Shown here: piece after piece, positions 28,060-37,014 of the stretch | Layout: every line of letters begins with the position of its first letter | Position numbering within the stretch: the stretch's first letter is position 1 | Origin: Algoriphagus sp. | Lineage (GTDB): Bacteria; Bacteroidota; Bacteroidia; Cytophagales; Cyclobacteriaceae | Reading direction: 5' to 3' | Length of the DNA stretch: 64,000 nt | Assembly: GCF_013373065.1 (NCBI RefSeq) | Contig: NZ_JABXIN010000018.1 | Coordinates: 1-64,000, forward strand | Notes under the pieces: generated by a model | Told to the model about the DNA's origin: nothing | Seen by the model: only the letters and a program-made list of their open reading frames with translations | The model's database searches: none | Made by a program: the position numbers and the translations under genes

Positions 28060-28091
28060 AAAAAAGAAACCCATGCCGAGTGACATGGGTT
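28060..28091 (-). terminator. Intrinsic terminator of the PpiD-type gene
   Basis: On the minus strand an 8-pair perfect stem (28084-28091 with 28068-28075) is followed by TCTTTTTT. It separates the foldase gene from DUF493. Confidence 0.85.
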
Positions 28092-28104
28092 CCAATTTTG
28101 AATT

Positions 28105-30213
28105 TTAGAAGTATTTATAGCGATAATCCTTGACTGATGCAAGGTCCTCCAAAGCCATCATGACTTGGTAGGAAACGCGTTGCGCACCTCCTTGCGCCAG
28201 CTGCGCTTGGTAGGCAGTGTAATCTGCAATTTCAGCAGCTGGAGTCAAGGCATTCAATTTGCCAACCAAAACACCGATGTCTTCTTGAACTGGTTGTGTC
28301 AATCCACCTTCTGAAATTCCGAAGATCGCTCCAACAGCTTTTGGTGCAAATCCGATTCCAGGGATGACGGATGAGCTTAATTTCAAATCAGGGATTTCGT
28401 TCAAAGAGGCATCATCACCGTACACGGCTTTCATTTCTTCCAAGGTGCTCTTTCCTTTAAGTGCTTCCATGATTAGAGCCGCTTTTTTGTCATTTCGAAC
28501 CTGACCTTCTACTTGTTCTCTTACATCTGCCAAAGTAGTTTCTTCCTCTTCTTTCTTGCTAACCAAGGTAGCAACGATATAAGCATTTTCTAATTCGAAT
28601 ACCGGTGAAACTTCTCCCTCTGACGCTTCCGCAAAAGCCCATCGAATTACCTCACGTGCATTCTGAAGATTGTTTAGGTTTCTGGCTGTTGCGTCTACAT
28701 TGTTAGCCTGAAGTACGCGGAAGCTATTGTCAACTGCATTTTCAGAAAACTCATTTCGATTTCCAGATTCAGCTGCAAAAGAATCAGCGTTTCTGAAAGC
28801 TTCATTTCGAGTCGCATCAGATGCGATTAGTTCCTTCTGAAGGACCGCGATTTTTGTGTATTCGCTTTTAGGAAGTTCGGTTACTTCAATGATGTGGAAA
28901 CCATATTCTGTTTCTACAAGATTTGGAAGTAGCCCGGTTGTTCTTCTTGCGTAGGTTGCATCTGCGAATTCATCTACAAATTCTTCCTTAGCAAACCAAC
29001 CCAAATCACCACCAGTTTGAGAAGTTCCGTCCTGGCCATAAGTACGGGCTGCGGTCGCAAAGTCTCCTCCGTTTTTCAAATCTTGAAGCACGTCTTCTGC
29101 TTGTGCTTTTACCTCAGCTTTGGTAGCATCATCCATTCCTTCTGTGCTGAAAAGGATATGAGAAGCTCTCATACGAGGAGTTCCTTCATACTTATCTGTG
29201 ACTTTGAAGCTGATGTAAGTAGAGTTGGCAGTCACGAAAGGACCGTAGGTTTCACCTTCAACAAATTCAGAGACATTTCTAGTCAAATCCGCAGGAAATT
29301 CATCTCCAGGTCTGAAGGTGTAAAAAGCAGGTCGTAGGTCAGAATTTCTGTTCACAAAAACAGAATCCTGATCACTGTTTCTCAATTCTTCAGTCAAGGC
29401 TGTGATTTCTTCGATCACTGCTGCAGAGTCAGCAGCACTTGGAAGAATAGAGAAGTTCACATATTCAATATTGGCAGTATTTCCAGTTTGGAATTTTTCC
29501 TTGTTTTCTCTTAGATATGCCTCCATTTCAGATTCGTTTACAGAGATAGCGGTATCCGGGATAGCATAATAAGGAACGAATAGGATAGAAGCTTCAGCAA
29601 TAGTGTTCGCTGCCTTGTACTCCATTTTTCCTTCAGCTGAAGTAGCATACTCGGAAGTAGCTAGCAAGTTGTCATATTTGATCCGAAGGCGAGACTCAGC
29701 AAAAAGTTGTTCTTGCTGTGCCCAGAAAGCTTGTTGTGCAGGGTCAGCAGTTTCCAAAGATTGCAAAAAGGCAACCAATTGAGATTTGTCAAATTGACCA
29801 GTTTGAGGATTGATTAGCTGTTGTCTCAGTTCAGGAACAATGTTTTTTCCCTGTACCATATCCACCAATTCCTCAGGAGAGATGGTCATGCCCAGCTTGT
29901 CGTATTCTTCGTCGAATACTTTCTCAACGATCATAGCCTGCCATGCCTGCTCACGAACAGTAAACATTTCAACTTCGGAAGGAGCTCTTCCAGTTCGTTG
30001 CTGATAGGCAATTCGGAATTCTTCGACCTTATCGACATACTCTTGATAGGTGATTTCTTCACCGGCAATTTCGCCAACAGTTGGGTTATTGGACCCTAGT
30101 AAGGTTGAGTTGGGGCTCAACAAATCACCACCCAAAAGGAATAGAATCAACCCGCCGGCAATTACACCTATTGCGAGACCTGTCCGCTGTCTTATTTCTT
30201 TAATTAACGCCAT
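28105..30213 (-). CDS. PpiD/SurA-type peptidylprolyl isomerase
   Basis: A 702-residue envelope foldase. One N-terminal membrane anchor (GLAIGVIAGGLILFLL, about residues 13-28), a SurA-like chaperone region, a PpiC-type parvulin domain starting at RASHILFSTEG (about residue 345; includes GGDLGWFAKEEFV and EYGFHIIEV), and a long C-terminal chaperone part. It likely helps outer-membrane proteins fold at the inner-membrane periplasmic face, as PpiD does. It ends the leftward envelope block, 85 bases after the CNNM gene. Confidence 0.92.
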   Translation of the reverse strand: MALIKEIRQRTGLAIGVIAGGLILFLLGGDLLSPNSTLLGSNNPTVGEIAGEEITYQEYVDKVEEFRIAYQQRTGRAPSEVEMFTVREQAWQAMIVEKVFDEEYDKLGMTISPEELVDMVQGKNIVPELRQQLINPQTGQFDKSQLVAFLQSLETADPAQQAFWAQQEQLFAESRLRIKYDNLLATSEYATSAEGKMEYKAANTIAEASILFVPYYAIPDTAISVNESEMEAYLRENKEKFQTGNTANIEYVNFSILPSAADSAAVIEEITALTEELRNSDQDSVFVNRNSDLRPAFYTFRPGDEFPADLTRNVSEFVEGETYGPFVTANSTYISFKVTDKYEGTPRMRASHILFSTEGMDDATKAEVKAQAEDVLQDLKNGGDFATAARTYGQDGTSQTGGDLGWFAKEEFVDEFADATYARRTTGLLPNLVETEYGFHIIEVTELPKSEYTKIAVLQKELIASDATRNEAFRNADSFAAESGNRNEFSENAVDNSFRVLQANNVDATARNLNNLQNAREVIRWAFAEASEGEVSPVFELENAYIVATLVSKKEEEETTLADVREQVEGQVRNDKKAALIMEALKGKSTLEEMKAVYGDDASLNEIPDLKLSSSVIPGIGFAPKAVGAIFGISEGGLTQPVQEDIGVLVGKLNALTPAAEIADYTAYQAQLAQGGAQRVSYQVMMALEDLASVKDYRYKYF

Positions 30214-30298
30214 TAGATTTAGTACACTTTTTTAGAAGAGACGCAAAATAATAGCATTGCGAACGATTTTCAAAATATATTCTGAATCAAAGCCTTAT

Positions 30299-31579
30299 CT
30301 AAAAAGTAGTAGAAGGGTTGATTTTCAGGCGGAGCGTGTCAATCCTGTGTTCTTGCTTGGAAACAACGGTAAAGGTAAAAGGACCGATTGTCACAGATTC
30401 TCCCTTTTTGGGGAGATTTTCAGTATAAGATAAAATCAACCCAGAAAGGGTTTCATAGTCTCCAATTGGAAGATTCCAGTCGTATTTGTCGTTTAGGTAA
30501 TCAATTTCATGTCGTGCACTGAGCAAATATTCTTGGTCAGAGATTTTCTGTTCGATCAAATCATCACTATCATATTCATCTTCAATTTCTCCGAAAATTT
30601 CTTCAATGATATCTTCCATGGACACAATCCCGCTTGTACCTCCAAATTCGTCTACTACCAAGGCCAAGCTTTTTCGCTCTTGTATAAATTGAATCAATAA
30701 TTCATTTGCGAGGGCGGATTCAGGTACAATGATGATTGGGGTCAGGATTTCCTCAATAGATTTCGGCTTTTTGAAAAGTTCCAGTTGGTGGCAATAGCCA
30801 ATCACATCATCAATGGTTTCCCGGTAGACAATAATTTTGGAATGTCCGCTTTCAGCAAATACCTCTTTCAATTCTTCAACGGTATCCTCTACTTCCACTG
30901 CAATAATATCAGTTCGCGGGATCATGCATTCCCGCACGCGGATTGTTTTAAACTCTACCGCATTGTCAAAAATCTTGGTGTCAATCTCTGCATTTCCTTC
31001 AGAGCGATCTTGGTAAAGATGATTTTGGATAAAGCTGTTTAGATCCGTTATGGTAAACACTGGCTTATCTTCGCTGTATTCAAGGCGCAAAACCTTCGTG
31101 ATGAAAAATCTGGAAAGGCCTACTACTGCCCAAACAACCGGATACATCACATAATAAATCATGAGAAAAGGAACCGCAAAAAAATGCAGCATGCTATTGG
31201 GGTTAAGCATGAAGATACTTTTTGGTAAAAATTCCGCAGTCACCAAGACAATTAGGGTAGAAATAAGGGTTTGTAAAATAAGAACAACACCCTCTTGATT
31301 AAAACCTTCCGGAAGCCAATTAGCAAGTGGCTCTTCAAGAAGAAAAGCCATAAATGTACCATAAAGAACAAGGGAAATGGTATTGCCCATCAGCGTGGTA
31401 CCTATGAATTGGCCAGGCCGTTGAACAAATCCACTTAGAATTTTTCCACTGAGAGCTCCTTGTTTGCTTTGGAGCTCAATTTGCAACTTGTTGGCGGAGA
31501 TGTATGCGATTTCAATCCCTGAAAAAAGAGCTGAAAAAAGCAGGGTAATAATGACGTAAATCAAATAGCTCGTTTCCAT
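30299..31579 (-). CDS. CNNM/CBS-domain (CorC-HlyC) membrane protein
   Basis: A 426-residue protein with an N-terminal DUF21/CNNM domain of four membrane segments (about 1-170), a CBS pair (about 200-320; CMIPRTDIIAVEVEDT and LALVVDEFGGTSGIVSMEDIIEEIFGEIEDEYD) and a C-terminal CorC/HlyC domain. This family exports Mg2+ or Co2+, or modulates such export; the name hemolysin is historical. It starts 3 bases after the stop of the small membrane gene, so it is in the lptC operon. Confidence 0.92.
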   Translation of the reverse strand: METSYLIYVIITLLFSALFSGIEIAYISANKLQIELQSKQGALSGKILSGFVQRPGQFIGTTLMGNTISLVLYGTFMAFLLEEPLANWLPEGFNQEGVVLILQTLISTLIVLVTAEFLPKSIFMLNPNSMLHFFAVPFLMIYYVMYPVVWAVVGLSRFFITKVLRLEYSEDKPVFTITDLNSFIQNHLYQDRSEGNAEIDTKIFDNAVEFKTIRVRECMIPRTDIIAVEVEDTVEELKEVFAESGHSKIIVYRETIDDVIGYCHQLELFKKPKSIEEILTPIIIVPESALANELLIQFIQERKSLALVVDEFGGTSGIVSMEDIIEEIFGEIEDEYDSDDLIEQKISDQEYLLSARHEIDYLNDKYDWNLPIGDYETLSGLILSYTENLPKKGESVTIGPFTFTVVSKQEHRIDTLRLKINPSTTF

Positions 31580-31582
31580 GGC

Positions 31583-31789
31583 TTATCGCTTTTTCTTTTT
31601 GCTTTTTGAAGAGGATTGCTCTTCCTGTTCAGCTCTCTTGGTTTTTCGATATTGAAACCAAAATAACAAGGCTACCGCAAACATAAAAATGGTGTAGGAA
31701 AAGCCGATTCCTACGGTCAGTGTTTGATGGATCCCAATGATAATTAGCGCCAAGGCTAGGGAGAGAATTAACACGTCTGCGAGTTTCAT
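31583..31789 (-). CDS. Small two-helix membrane protein
   Basis: A 68-residue protein with two hydrophobic segments (about 5-22 and 28-46) and a strongly basic, Lys/Ser-rich cytosolic tail (SSSKSKKKKR). No named family recognised. It overlaps lptC by 4 bases and is followed at once by the CNNM gene, so its position is fixed within a translationally coupled envelope operon, which supports it being real. Confidence 0.72.
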   Translation of the reverse strand: MKLADVLILSLALALIIIGIHQTLTVGIGFSYTIFMFAVALLFWFQYRKTKRAEQEEQSSSKSKKKKR

Positions 31790-32328
31790 AGGCCTTCACC
31801 GGGAAGAAGCGTTCTGCTGTCCCGGACATTTTTTAAGGTGTAATTGGTGAAGCTTTCATCGGCGACCATGCCTGTTCCGTTGAAAAGGGTCTGTTTATCT
31901 CTAATGGTCACAAAAGTTTCAGTATAAATGATCTTTTGGGTTGGATCCCAATATAATTCCTCAGCTTGGAGGCTTTGATCCTCCAGCATGTTTTCCACCT
32001 GCACATTCCCTACCCCGTGATATAGGTTTTCTTTTTTGTCAAAATATCCCTGATCAGCCCGCAATCGAGTACTTAGTGTTCCATCTTTTTCATAAAATTG
32101 GATTTCGACTCCTTCCGGAAACTCCATGTTTCCTTCCAAGTATTCATATTGTTTAGGAGCCCGAATTTCTGACCGGAGAATAGCAGAATCGGATTGAACT
32201 ACGTGCACATTGGTAGCTATGTTGACGGGGCCTTCATAGACTTGCAAGGCAGCAGAGTCTACGTTTTCCCGGCAAGAACTGATTCCAATTCCGAAAAGAA
32301 ATAAAGTGATGAGTAAAAGTCTATTCAC
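31786..32328 (-). CDS. lptC: LPS export system periplasmic protein LptC (lipoprotein form)
   Basis: LptC bridges the LptBFG transporter and LptA during lipopolysaccharide transport. The product (180 residues) has a short signal ending GIGISSC, a lipobox, then an OstA/LptC-type beta-jellyroll with YEGPVNIATNVHVVQSDSA and QGYFDKKENLYHGVGNVQVEN. The frame opens at a TTG (32364) that lies within a promoter element, and no ATG occurs before the signal peptide; the GTG at 32328 gives a standard lipoprotein signal. Other lpt genes are not in the window. Confidence 0.85.
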   Translation of the reverse strand: MNRLLLITLFLFGIGISSCRENVDSAALQVYEGPVNIATNVHVVQSDSAILRSEIRAPKQYEYLEGNMEFPEGVEIQFYEKDGTLSTRLRADQGYFDKKENLYHGVGNVQVENMLEDQSLQAEELYWDPTQKIIYTETFVTIRDKQTLFNGTGMVADESFTNYTLKNVRDSRTLLPGEGL

Positions 32329-32332
32329 AGAA

Positions 32333-32365
32333 CAAAGATACGGGAATTGATCAGATGAGTTCAAA
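32333..32365 (-). promoter_or_regulatory. Bacteroidota-type promoter of lptC
   Basis: Minus-strand TTTG (32362-32365), 21 bases, then TATCTTTG (32333-32340) matches the consensus in all fixed positions. The -7 box ends only 4 bases before the GTG start of lptC, so transcription should begin at or beside the start codon. It lies just downstream of the preceding gene's terminator. Confidence 0.55.
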
Positions 32366-32367
32366 TG

Positions 32368-32394
32368 AAAAAAGGCAGCCCGAAGGACTGCCTT
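32368..32394 (-). terminator. Intrinsic terminator of the TPR-protein gene
   Basis: On the minus strand a 7-pair perfect stem (32388-32394 with 32372-32378), which can extend by inner CC/GG pairs, is followed by a T run. It separates the upstream TPR/OMP/coaX run from lptC. Confidence 0.82.
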
Positions 32395-32414
32395 AATGGA
32401 TAAGTTTTAATCAA

Positions 32415-33719
32415 TTAATCTCTTGTTGCAAGGGTAACTGTTTCTCCGATCCAGCAACCTGTGTTCATGGATTGACCAGCTTGAAGACCTTCAGTAAAGA
32501 GTTCTTCTTTGGAAGGGAATCGAGATCTTGCCTGAGCCATTCCTTGAGAATCACCTGCTCGCTGATAGGCATTGTAAGCAGCAATATAGATGGAGTAATC
32601 TTTTGCTCTGGACTGACCACCTCTACAATCATTAAAGGAGTTCATGTACAGTTGAGCGATCAAGGTATAGGCATCTTTTACAAATTCTTCATTTAAGTTA
32701 GCTGCAGTTCTAGCGGCATTTCTAGCATCTGACTTTCTGCCTAAGTTTCCATAGATCTTAGCCAATTCCATCTGCATCTCTCCTCGCTGTGTATCATTTT
32801 CAGCTAACTCAATAGCTTTTTCTACAACAGGAAGTGCTTTCTCAAAATCCTGCTCCTGCATGTATCTCATAGCGCGAACCTGAGAAGTAGAATACGTTGG
32901 GTTTTTAGAGTCGATCAATTCCAAAGCAGTTAAGAAAGCATTGGAAGAGAAACACTTGTATTGCACCGAATACTTAAAGATTTGATTAGCCAATGCTTCA
33001 TTGGTAGGATCAGCAGCCAATTTTGGTCCCATATTATTTTCGATGAAGTCACAATCGATGAGCTTCATAGCAACCAAAATGGTTTCCGTTGTGCTTTTTG
33101 GTCGGGAAACGTCTTTTCCAGCAGCAGCAGCTTTATCCAAATGCTCCTGAATATTGTCATAGATTGCCAATACTTCCTCAGGCTGATAGGCCTTGTTGTA
33201 AGCATTGTGTCTGTAAACAGCATCGAAATAAGCCGAATACAAATCAACCAATGAAAGTTCGCCATTCAATTCAATAGCTCTTTCAAAATCGGCAACTACA
33301 TCACCAAGTTTTTCTTTGGTTCCTTTGAAGAACCCATAGCCGAAATAAGCTTTGTTTTCAATCCATTTGGATGCGTTATCAAAGATTTCGTCCCGCTTGT
33401 CGTAAATCAACATCACGGAATCCTGGTAAATCCGCTTTTGGGCATCGTCGGTTGCAGCATCTGCAGCACCTTTGTAAACTGTTACGCCATTGATATAAAT
33501 GGACTCGTTTAGTTCAGGTACATTCACCAAGAGCCAGTTAAGAGGCTTAGTAGCTTCTACGAACTGCTCCGACTTCATGTAATCCGTGTAAGCAGCATTA
33601 AGCTCACGAGCTTTTGCTTCTTGCTCAGAATCTGCAGGCCAATTCCATCCATCCTGGGCTTGCACCATGCCTGCCAGGAGTAAAGCTGAAAGCCCCAGAA
33701 GGGTTGATTTAATTTTCAT
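32415..33719 (-). CDS. Periplasmic TPR-repeat protein
   Basis: A 434-residue secreted protein with a signal peptide ending MVQAQ and a body of helical TPR-like repeats (for example EQDFEKALPVVEKAIELAENDTQRGEMQMELAKIYGNLGRKSDARNAA). It resembles the TPR proteins of Cytophagales envelope clusters. The frame extends to 33770, but ATG 33719 (MKIKSTLLGLSALLLAG) starts the signal peptide. It lies 37 bases after the outer-membrane protein gene and may act with it; the role is not known. Confidence 0.78.
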   Translation of the reverse strand: MKIKSTLLGLSALLLAGMVQAQDGWNWPADSEQEAKARELNAAYTDYMKSEQFVEATKPLNWLLVNVPELNESIYINGVTVYKGAADAATDDAQKRIYQDSVMLIYDKRDEIFDNASKWIENKAYFGYGFFKGTKEKLGDVVADFERAIELNGELSLVDLYSAYFDAVYRHNAYNKAYQPEEVLAIYDNIQEHLDKAAAAGKDVSRPKSTTETILVAMKLIDCDFIENNMGPKLAADPTNEALANQIFKYSVQYKCFSSNAFLTALELIDSKNPTYSTSQVRAMRYMQEQDFEKALPVVEKAIELAENDTQRGEMQMELAKIYGNLGRKSDARNAARTAANLNEEFVKDAYTLIAQLYMNSFNDCRGGQSRAKDYSIYIAAYNAYQRAGDSQGMAQARSRFPSKEELFTEGLQAGQSMNTGCWIGETVTLATRD

Positions 33720-33756
33720 GGTTTCTGTTGGTTTTATTCGGTTTAATAGTACTACT

Positions 33757-35040
33757 TTATTCAAACACACGCTTGTAGAACCACGTGTTGTCGTTCAGGG
33801 AGAAGCCAAGTGAGAAATTCACATAGGTCTCTCGGACAAGTCCCTGATCCAGCGTTCCCCTTCTACCCACTTTCACTGCGAAATTGAGTAAGGACAATTG
33901 GTTAACACGAAATGAGGTTCCAAAGTTAATGCCAAGGTCATTGATCGTTGTTTGGTTGAGGTAGTATGGGGTTTGTTGAAACTCCAACCCTACCCTATAA
34001 GTTGATCGCTGGATTAGGTTATCCACAGATAAATAATCCGGGACAATTTCAAACCCTAAGCCCACCTTGATGGCTTCCTGAAGATTTAAGGGATCTCCTA
34101 AGAAGCTTTTGAATCCTGTAAAATCTTGATACTGACCCTCTAGGCCGATCACAAATTTATTCAATCTTTCATAACTAATCCCAAATCCGTAACGATTTGG
34201 TATATAAACACTTCCCTTTTCGTCATTGGCAAGCAAGTCACCTGGCGTATCGGGGTCGCTAGCTTGGCCAAATGCTCCCAGTTTGGCAAAGGCTTTTCCA
34301 CGGACATCCCCTAATGTCTGATAAATGGCTCCGAGGTGTAGGTTGCTTTTTTCATTCAGACGGAAATAGTAATGGGCACCAAGTTTCAGGCCTACATCAC
34401 TAATTGTTAATCTTTCATAAAATTCAGAAGAGTTGCCTACTTGGGTTCCTAAAGAATCAAAAATTGAAAGTTGATTGGTTCGAATCGTGGATCCGAAAAG
34501 GTAAGAACCATGAACCCCAATGCTCAGATTTTTAGCTAGGAGAAATCCACCACTGATGTAAGCTTCCGATATTCCTCCGTCTCCGGTGATGGTATTAAAG
34601 CTATTCAAATTGGTGCCTCTCACCTGACTAGTGATTTCCAAATCATAATTCACAGAGGTCAGCTGATTCAAGCCCATTCCCATTGTAAACTTGGTAGGCT
34701 TAAAAGGTAAGGACATCGCAATGTAAGAAAGCCCTCCGCCGTCTACATCGGAAGTCTCTGTTCCGTTATTTGCGTTTATTCGCTTGTAATTGAGTGCTGC
34801 CTGGAAGTTGAATATTGTATTACGAGTCTGAAGAGCAGGGTTGACCACATTTGGGTTCCATCCTGTCCCAAAACTGATTCCTAAGCCTCCAGTGGCTTGG
34901 TTATGAGTTAGGCCTGAGTAGTTGAATTCTCCTATTCCCAATGCGGAATAGGTGGATGCACTGGACTGAGCCTTTACCTCTCTAAACAAGAAAAGGGTGC
35001 AGCAAACACCCAGCAAATGCCATTTAATTCTGTTTAACAT
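33757..35040 (-). CDS. Outer-membrane beta-barrel protein of unknown function
   Basis: A 427-residue protein with a signal peptide ending REVKAQ and a body of alternating strands (YSALGIGEFNYSGLTHNQATGGLGISFGTGW near the N-terminus; C-terminal VNFSLGFSLNDNTWFYKRVFE ending in an aromatic). It resembles barrel proteins of the FadL/PorV-like type found in Bacteroidota, but the exact family is not certain. Its start overlaps the end of coaX by 17 bases, so they are co-transcribed. Confidence 0.75.
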   Translation of the reverse strand: MLNRIKWHLLGVCCTLFLFREVKAQSSASTYSALGIGEFNYSGLTHNQATGGLGISFGTGWNPNVVNPALQTRNTIFNFQAALNYKRINANNGTETSDVDGGGLSYIAMSLPFKPTKFTMGMGLNQLTSVNYDLEITSQVRGTNLNSFNTITGDGGISEAYISGGFLLAKNLSIGVHGSYLFGSTIRTNQLSIFDSLGTQVGNSSEFYERLTISDVGLKLGAHYYFRLNEKSNLHLGAIYQTLGDVRGKAFAKLGAFGQASDPDTPGDLLANDEKGSVYIPNRYGFGISYERLNKFVIGLEGQYQDFTGFKSFLGDPLNLQEAIKVGLGFEIVPDYLSVDNLIQRSTYRVGLEFQQTPYYLNQTTINDLGINFGTSFRVNQLSLLNFAVKVGRRGTLDQGLVRETYVNFSLGFSLNDNTWFYKRVFE

Positions 35041-35746
35041 TGTGGTTTAGAATGCAATTTAATCCGCGAAGGACCAAATTTGGGACTACAAATATGTGGT
35101 CTTTTGCCAATGATTCAAAAGATTGTGCATCACCCCCACAAATAAATACCTGTAAATCCGGGAATTTCTGCCGATGAGCTTCAATATGCCCTTGGATTTC
35201 ATAGGCCATGCCGAACCAAATTCCGGATTTCATGCCGGCTTGAGTATTGGTGCCTAGGGGTGATGTTGGTACGCTATCGACTGCTACCAAAGGAAGCCGA
35301 GCGGTGAATTCATGCATGGCTCGAGCTCGCATCCGGAGACCGGGACTAATTGTTCCTCCTAGGTAAATTCCCTGAGGGTTTACAAGTTCGAAGGTCATGC
35401 AACTTCCTAAGTCTATCGCCAATACTGCGGTTCCAGAAGCAAAGCTCCAAGCTCCTACAGCTGCGGCAATTCTATCCAATCCAAGCGTATGGGGAGTTTC
35501 ATAGCCATTTACAATTGGGATTGGCGTTTGGGCATTTAGAAAGTGGAATGCAAAGGGTAATTGCTCCTCTAATTCCTCTTGGGACCAACGAACGGAAGAA
35601 ACGAGGCAAGCATTAAAAGAGCTACTTTTCCAATGGGTAATTCCATCGGTAAGGGTTTCGAATGATTTTTCCCAAATCAGTTCTTCTCCTTCGAAAAGCG
35701 CTGACTTGATCCTTGTATTCCCGATGTCGATGATGAGATTTTTCAT
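35024..35746 (-). CDS. coaX: Type III pantothenate kinase
   Basis: Phosphorylates pantothenate, the first step of coenzyme A synthesis; the type III enzyme needs a monovalent cation and is not inhibited by CoA. ASKHA-fold motifs: DIGNTRIKSA at residues 6-15, LGLDRIAAAVGA, LAIDLGSCMTFELV and GGTISPGLRMRARAMHEFTARLP. It has 240 residues from ATG 35746; an upstream ATG at 35773 adds 9 unsupported residues. Confidence 0.95.
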   Translation of the reverse strand: MKNLIIDIGNTRIKSALFEGEELIWEKSFETLTDGITHWKSSSFNACLVSSVRWSQEELEEQLPFAFHFLNAQTPIPIVNGYETPHTLGLDRIAAAVGAWSFASGTAVLAIDLGSCMTFELVNPQGIYLGGTISPGLRMRARAMHEFTARLPLVAVDSVPTSPLGTNTQAGMKSGIWFGMAYEIQGHIEAHRQKFPDLQVFICGGDAQSFESLAKDHIFVVPNLVLRGLNCILNHNVKQN

Positions 35747-35844
35747 GTAGCAAAAGGCCTGCAAATTAACCAATTCGAAAAAGCCTGCTTTTTTTCTTTT
35801 CTAAAATTATCTTTATCCTTCCTTGACTTAACAAACATTAACCC

Positions 35845-36915
35845 ATGGATAATGCTACAGACCTGATCGGTCTGATGTCCGGTACATCTGGAGATGGACT
35901 CGATATTGCCTACTGCCGATTTGAGAAAAAAGAAAGCTGGACTTTCGAAATTCTACATGCGACCACGGTATCCTTTCCAGAAAACCTTGGGCAGCGGCTT
36001 AAACAATCCCACTTGCTTTCTTCGGAAGACTTGACCCAGTTGGATGTGGATTTTGGAGCTTGGATGGGAAAGCAGGTTCGGGACTTCTGTCAAGAAAGAA
36101 AGCTTTTTCCAGCGGCTGTTTGTTCTCATGGGCATACGGTATTTCATAATCCATCCGCTGGATATAGCCTTCAGATAGGAAATGGATGGGCTTTGCATCG
36201 ACACAGTGGATTTCGGGTGGTCAATGACTTTCGGATGCTGGATATCCAATGGGGGGGTCAAGGGGCTCCTTTGGTTCCGATTGGGGATCGATTATTATTT
36301 GAAAAGATGGATTTTTGCTTAAATCTGGGAGGGATCGCAAATATTTCAATGGAGCATCGGGGCAATCGATTGGCCTTTGATACCTGTCCTTTCAATTTGC
36401 TTTTGAATCCCATTGCAGAAAGAATAGGAGCTCCTTATGATGATCGAGGAACTTGGGCATCTGAAGGGACCATAGATTCCAGTCTTTTGGAGAAACTCAA
36501 TTCCTTGGGCTATTATCAGCGGTTTGGAGCAAAATCCTTGGGAAGAGAGGACATGGAGCGGGACTTTTTCCCTTTACTTTCTGAATCGAAGTTGACGGAT
36601 CGGGATCTTTTGGCCACGCTGGCGGAGCATTATGCCCAACAAATCAGTCAAGTTATTAGGTATTACGCTTCAAGCGAAAAGCCCCGTGTTCTGATTACTG
36701 GAGGAGGAGCCTATCATGATTATTTTATTTCCCGATTGGATGCCTGTCTAAATTCTCAATGGGAACGAGCAGCAGTTGGAGCTGAACTCATTGAATTTAA
36801 AGAAGCCCTGATCTTTGCCTTTTTGGGTCATTTACGACTATTGGGTATTCCAAATGTCCTTTCTGCAGTAACTGGTGCCGAAAAGGACACTTGCTCAGGG
36901 GTGATTTACGGCTAG
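35845..36915 (+). CDS. anmK: Anhydro-N-acetylmuramic acid kinase
   Basis: Converts 1,6-anhydro-MurNAc from peptidoglycan turnover to MurNAc 6-phosphate (ATP). The N-terminal signature GLMSGTSGDGLDIA is diagnostic, followed by VNDFRMLDIQWGGQGAPLVPIGDRLLF, NLGGIANIS and, near the end, ITGGGAYHDYFISRL. It has 356 residues. MurQ is not adjacent. It is divergent from coaX and probably monocistronic. Confidence 0.95.
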   Translation: MDNATDLIGLMSGTSGDGLDIAYCRFEKKESWTFEILHATTVSFPENLGQRLKQSHLLSSEDLTQLDVDFGAWMGKQVRDFCQERKLFPAAVCSHGHTVFHNPSAGYSLQIGNGWALHRHSGFRVVNDFRMLDIQWGGQGAPLVPIGDRLLFEKMDFCLNLGGIANISMEHRGNRLAFDTCPFNLLLNPIAERIGAPYDDRGTWASEGTIDSSLLEKLNSLGYYQRFGAKSLGREDMERDFFPLLSESKLTDRDLLATLAEHYAQQISQVIRYYASSEKPRVLITGGGAYHDYFISRLDACLNSQWERAAVGAELIEFKEALIFAFLGHLRLLGIPNVLSAVTGAEKDTCSGVIYG

Positions 36916-36980
36916 ATTTTCTGTTGGAATCATCAAAATTCCCTTAATGGATTTTTTCTGGGTCAGGCTGGATTATTTTC

Positions 36981-36988
36981 TATTTTTG
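36981..36988 (+). promoter_or_regulatory. Putative -7 promoter element of the amino-acid dehydrogenase gene
   Basis: TATTTTTG matches TAnnTTTG exactly and lies 26 bases before the ATG at 37015. A clear -33 TTTG is missing at the expected spacing. Confidence 0.3.
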
Positions 36989-37014
36989 CGCATAAGATAT
37001 AAACCCAAATAAAC

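Noticed and set aside
28035..28142. N-terminal extension of the DUF493 frame
   Set aside because: The extra codons cross the terminator of the PpiD-type gene; the family start is the ATG at 28034.
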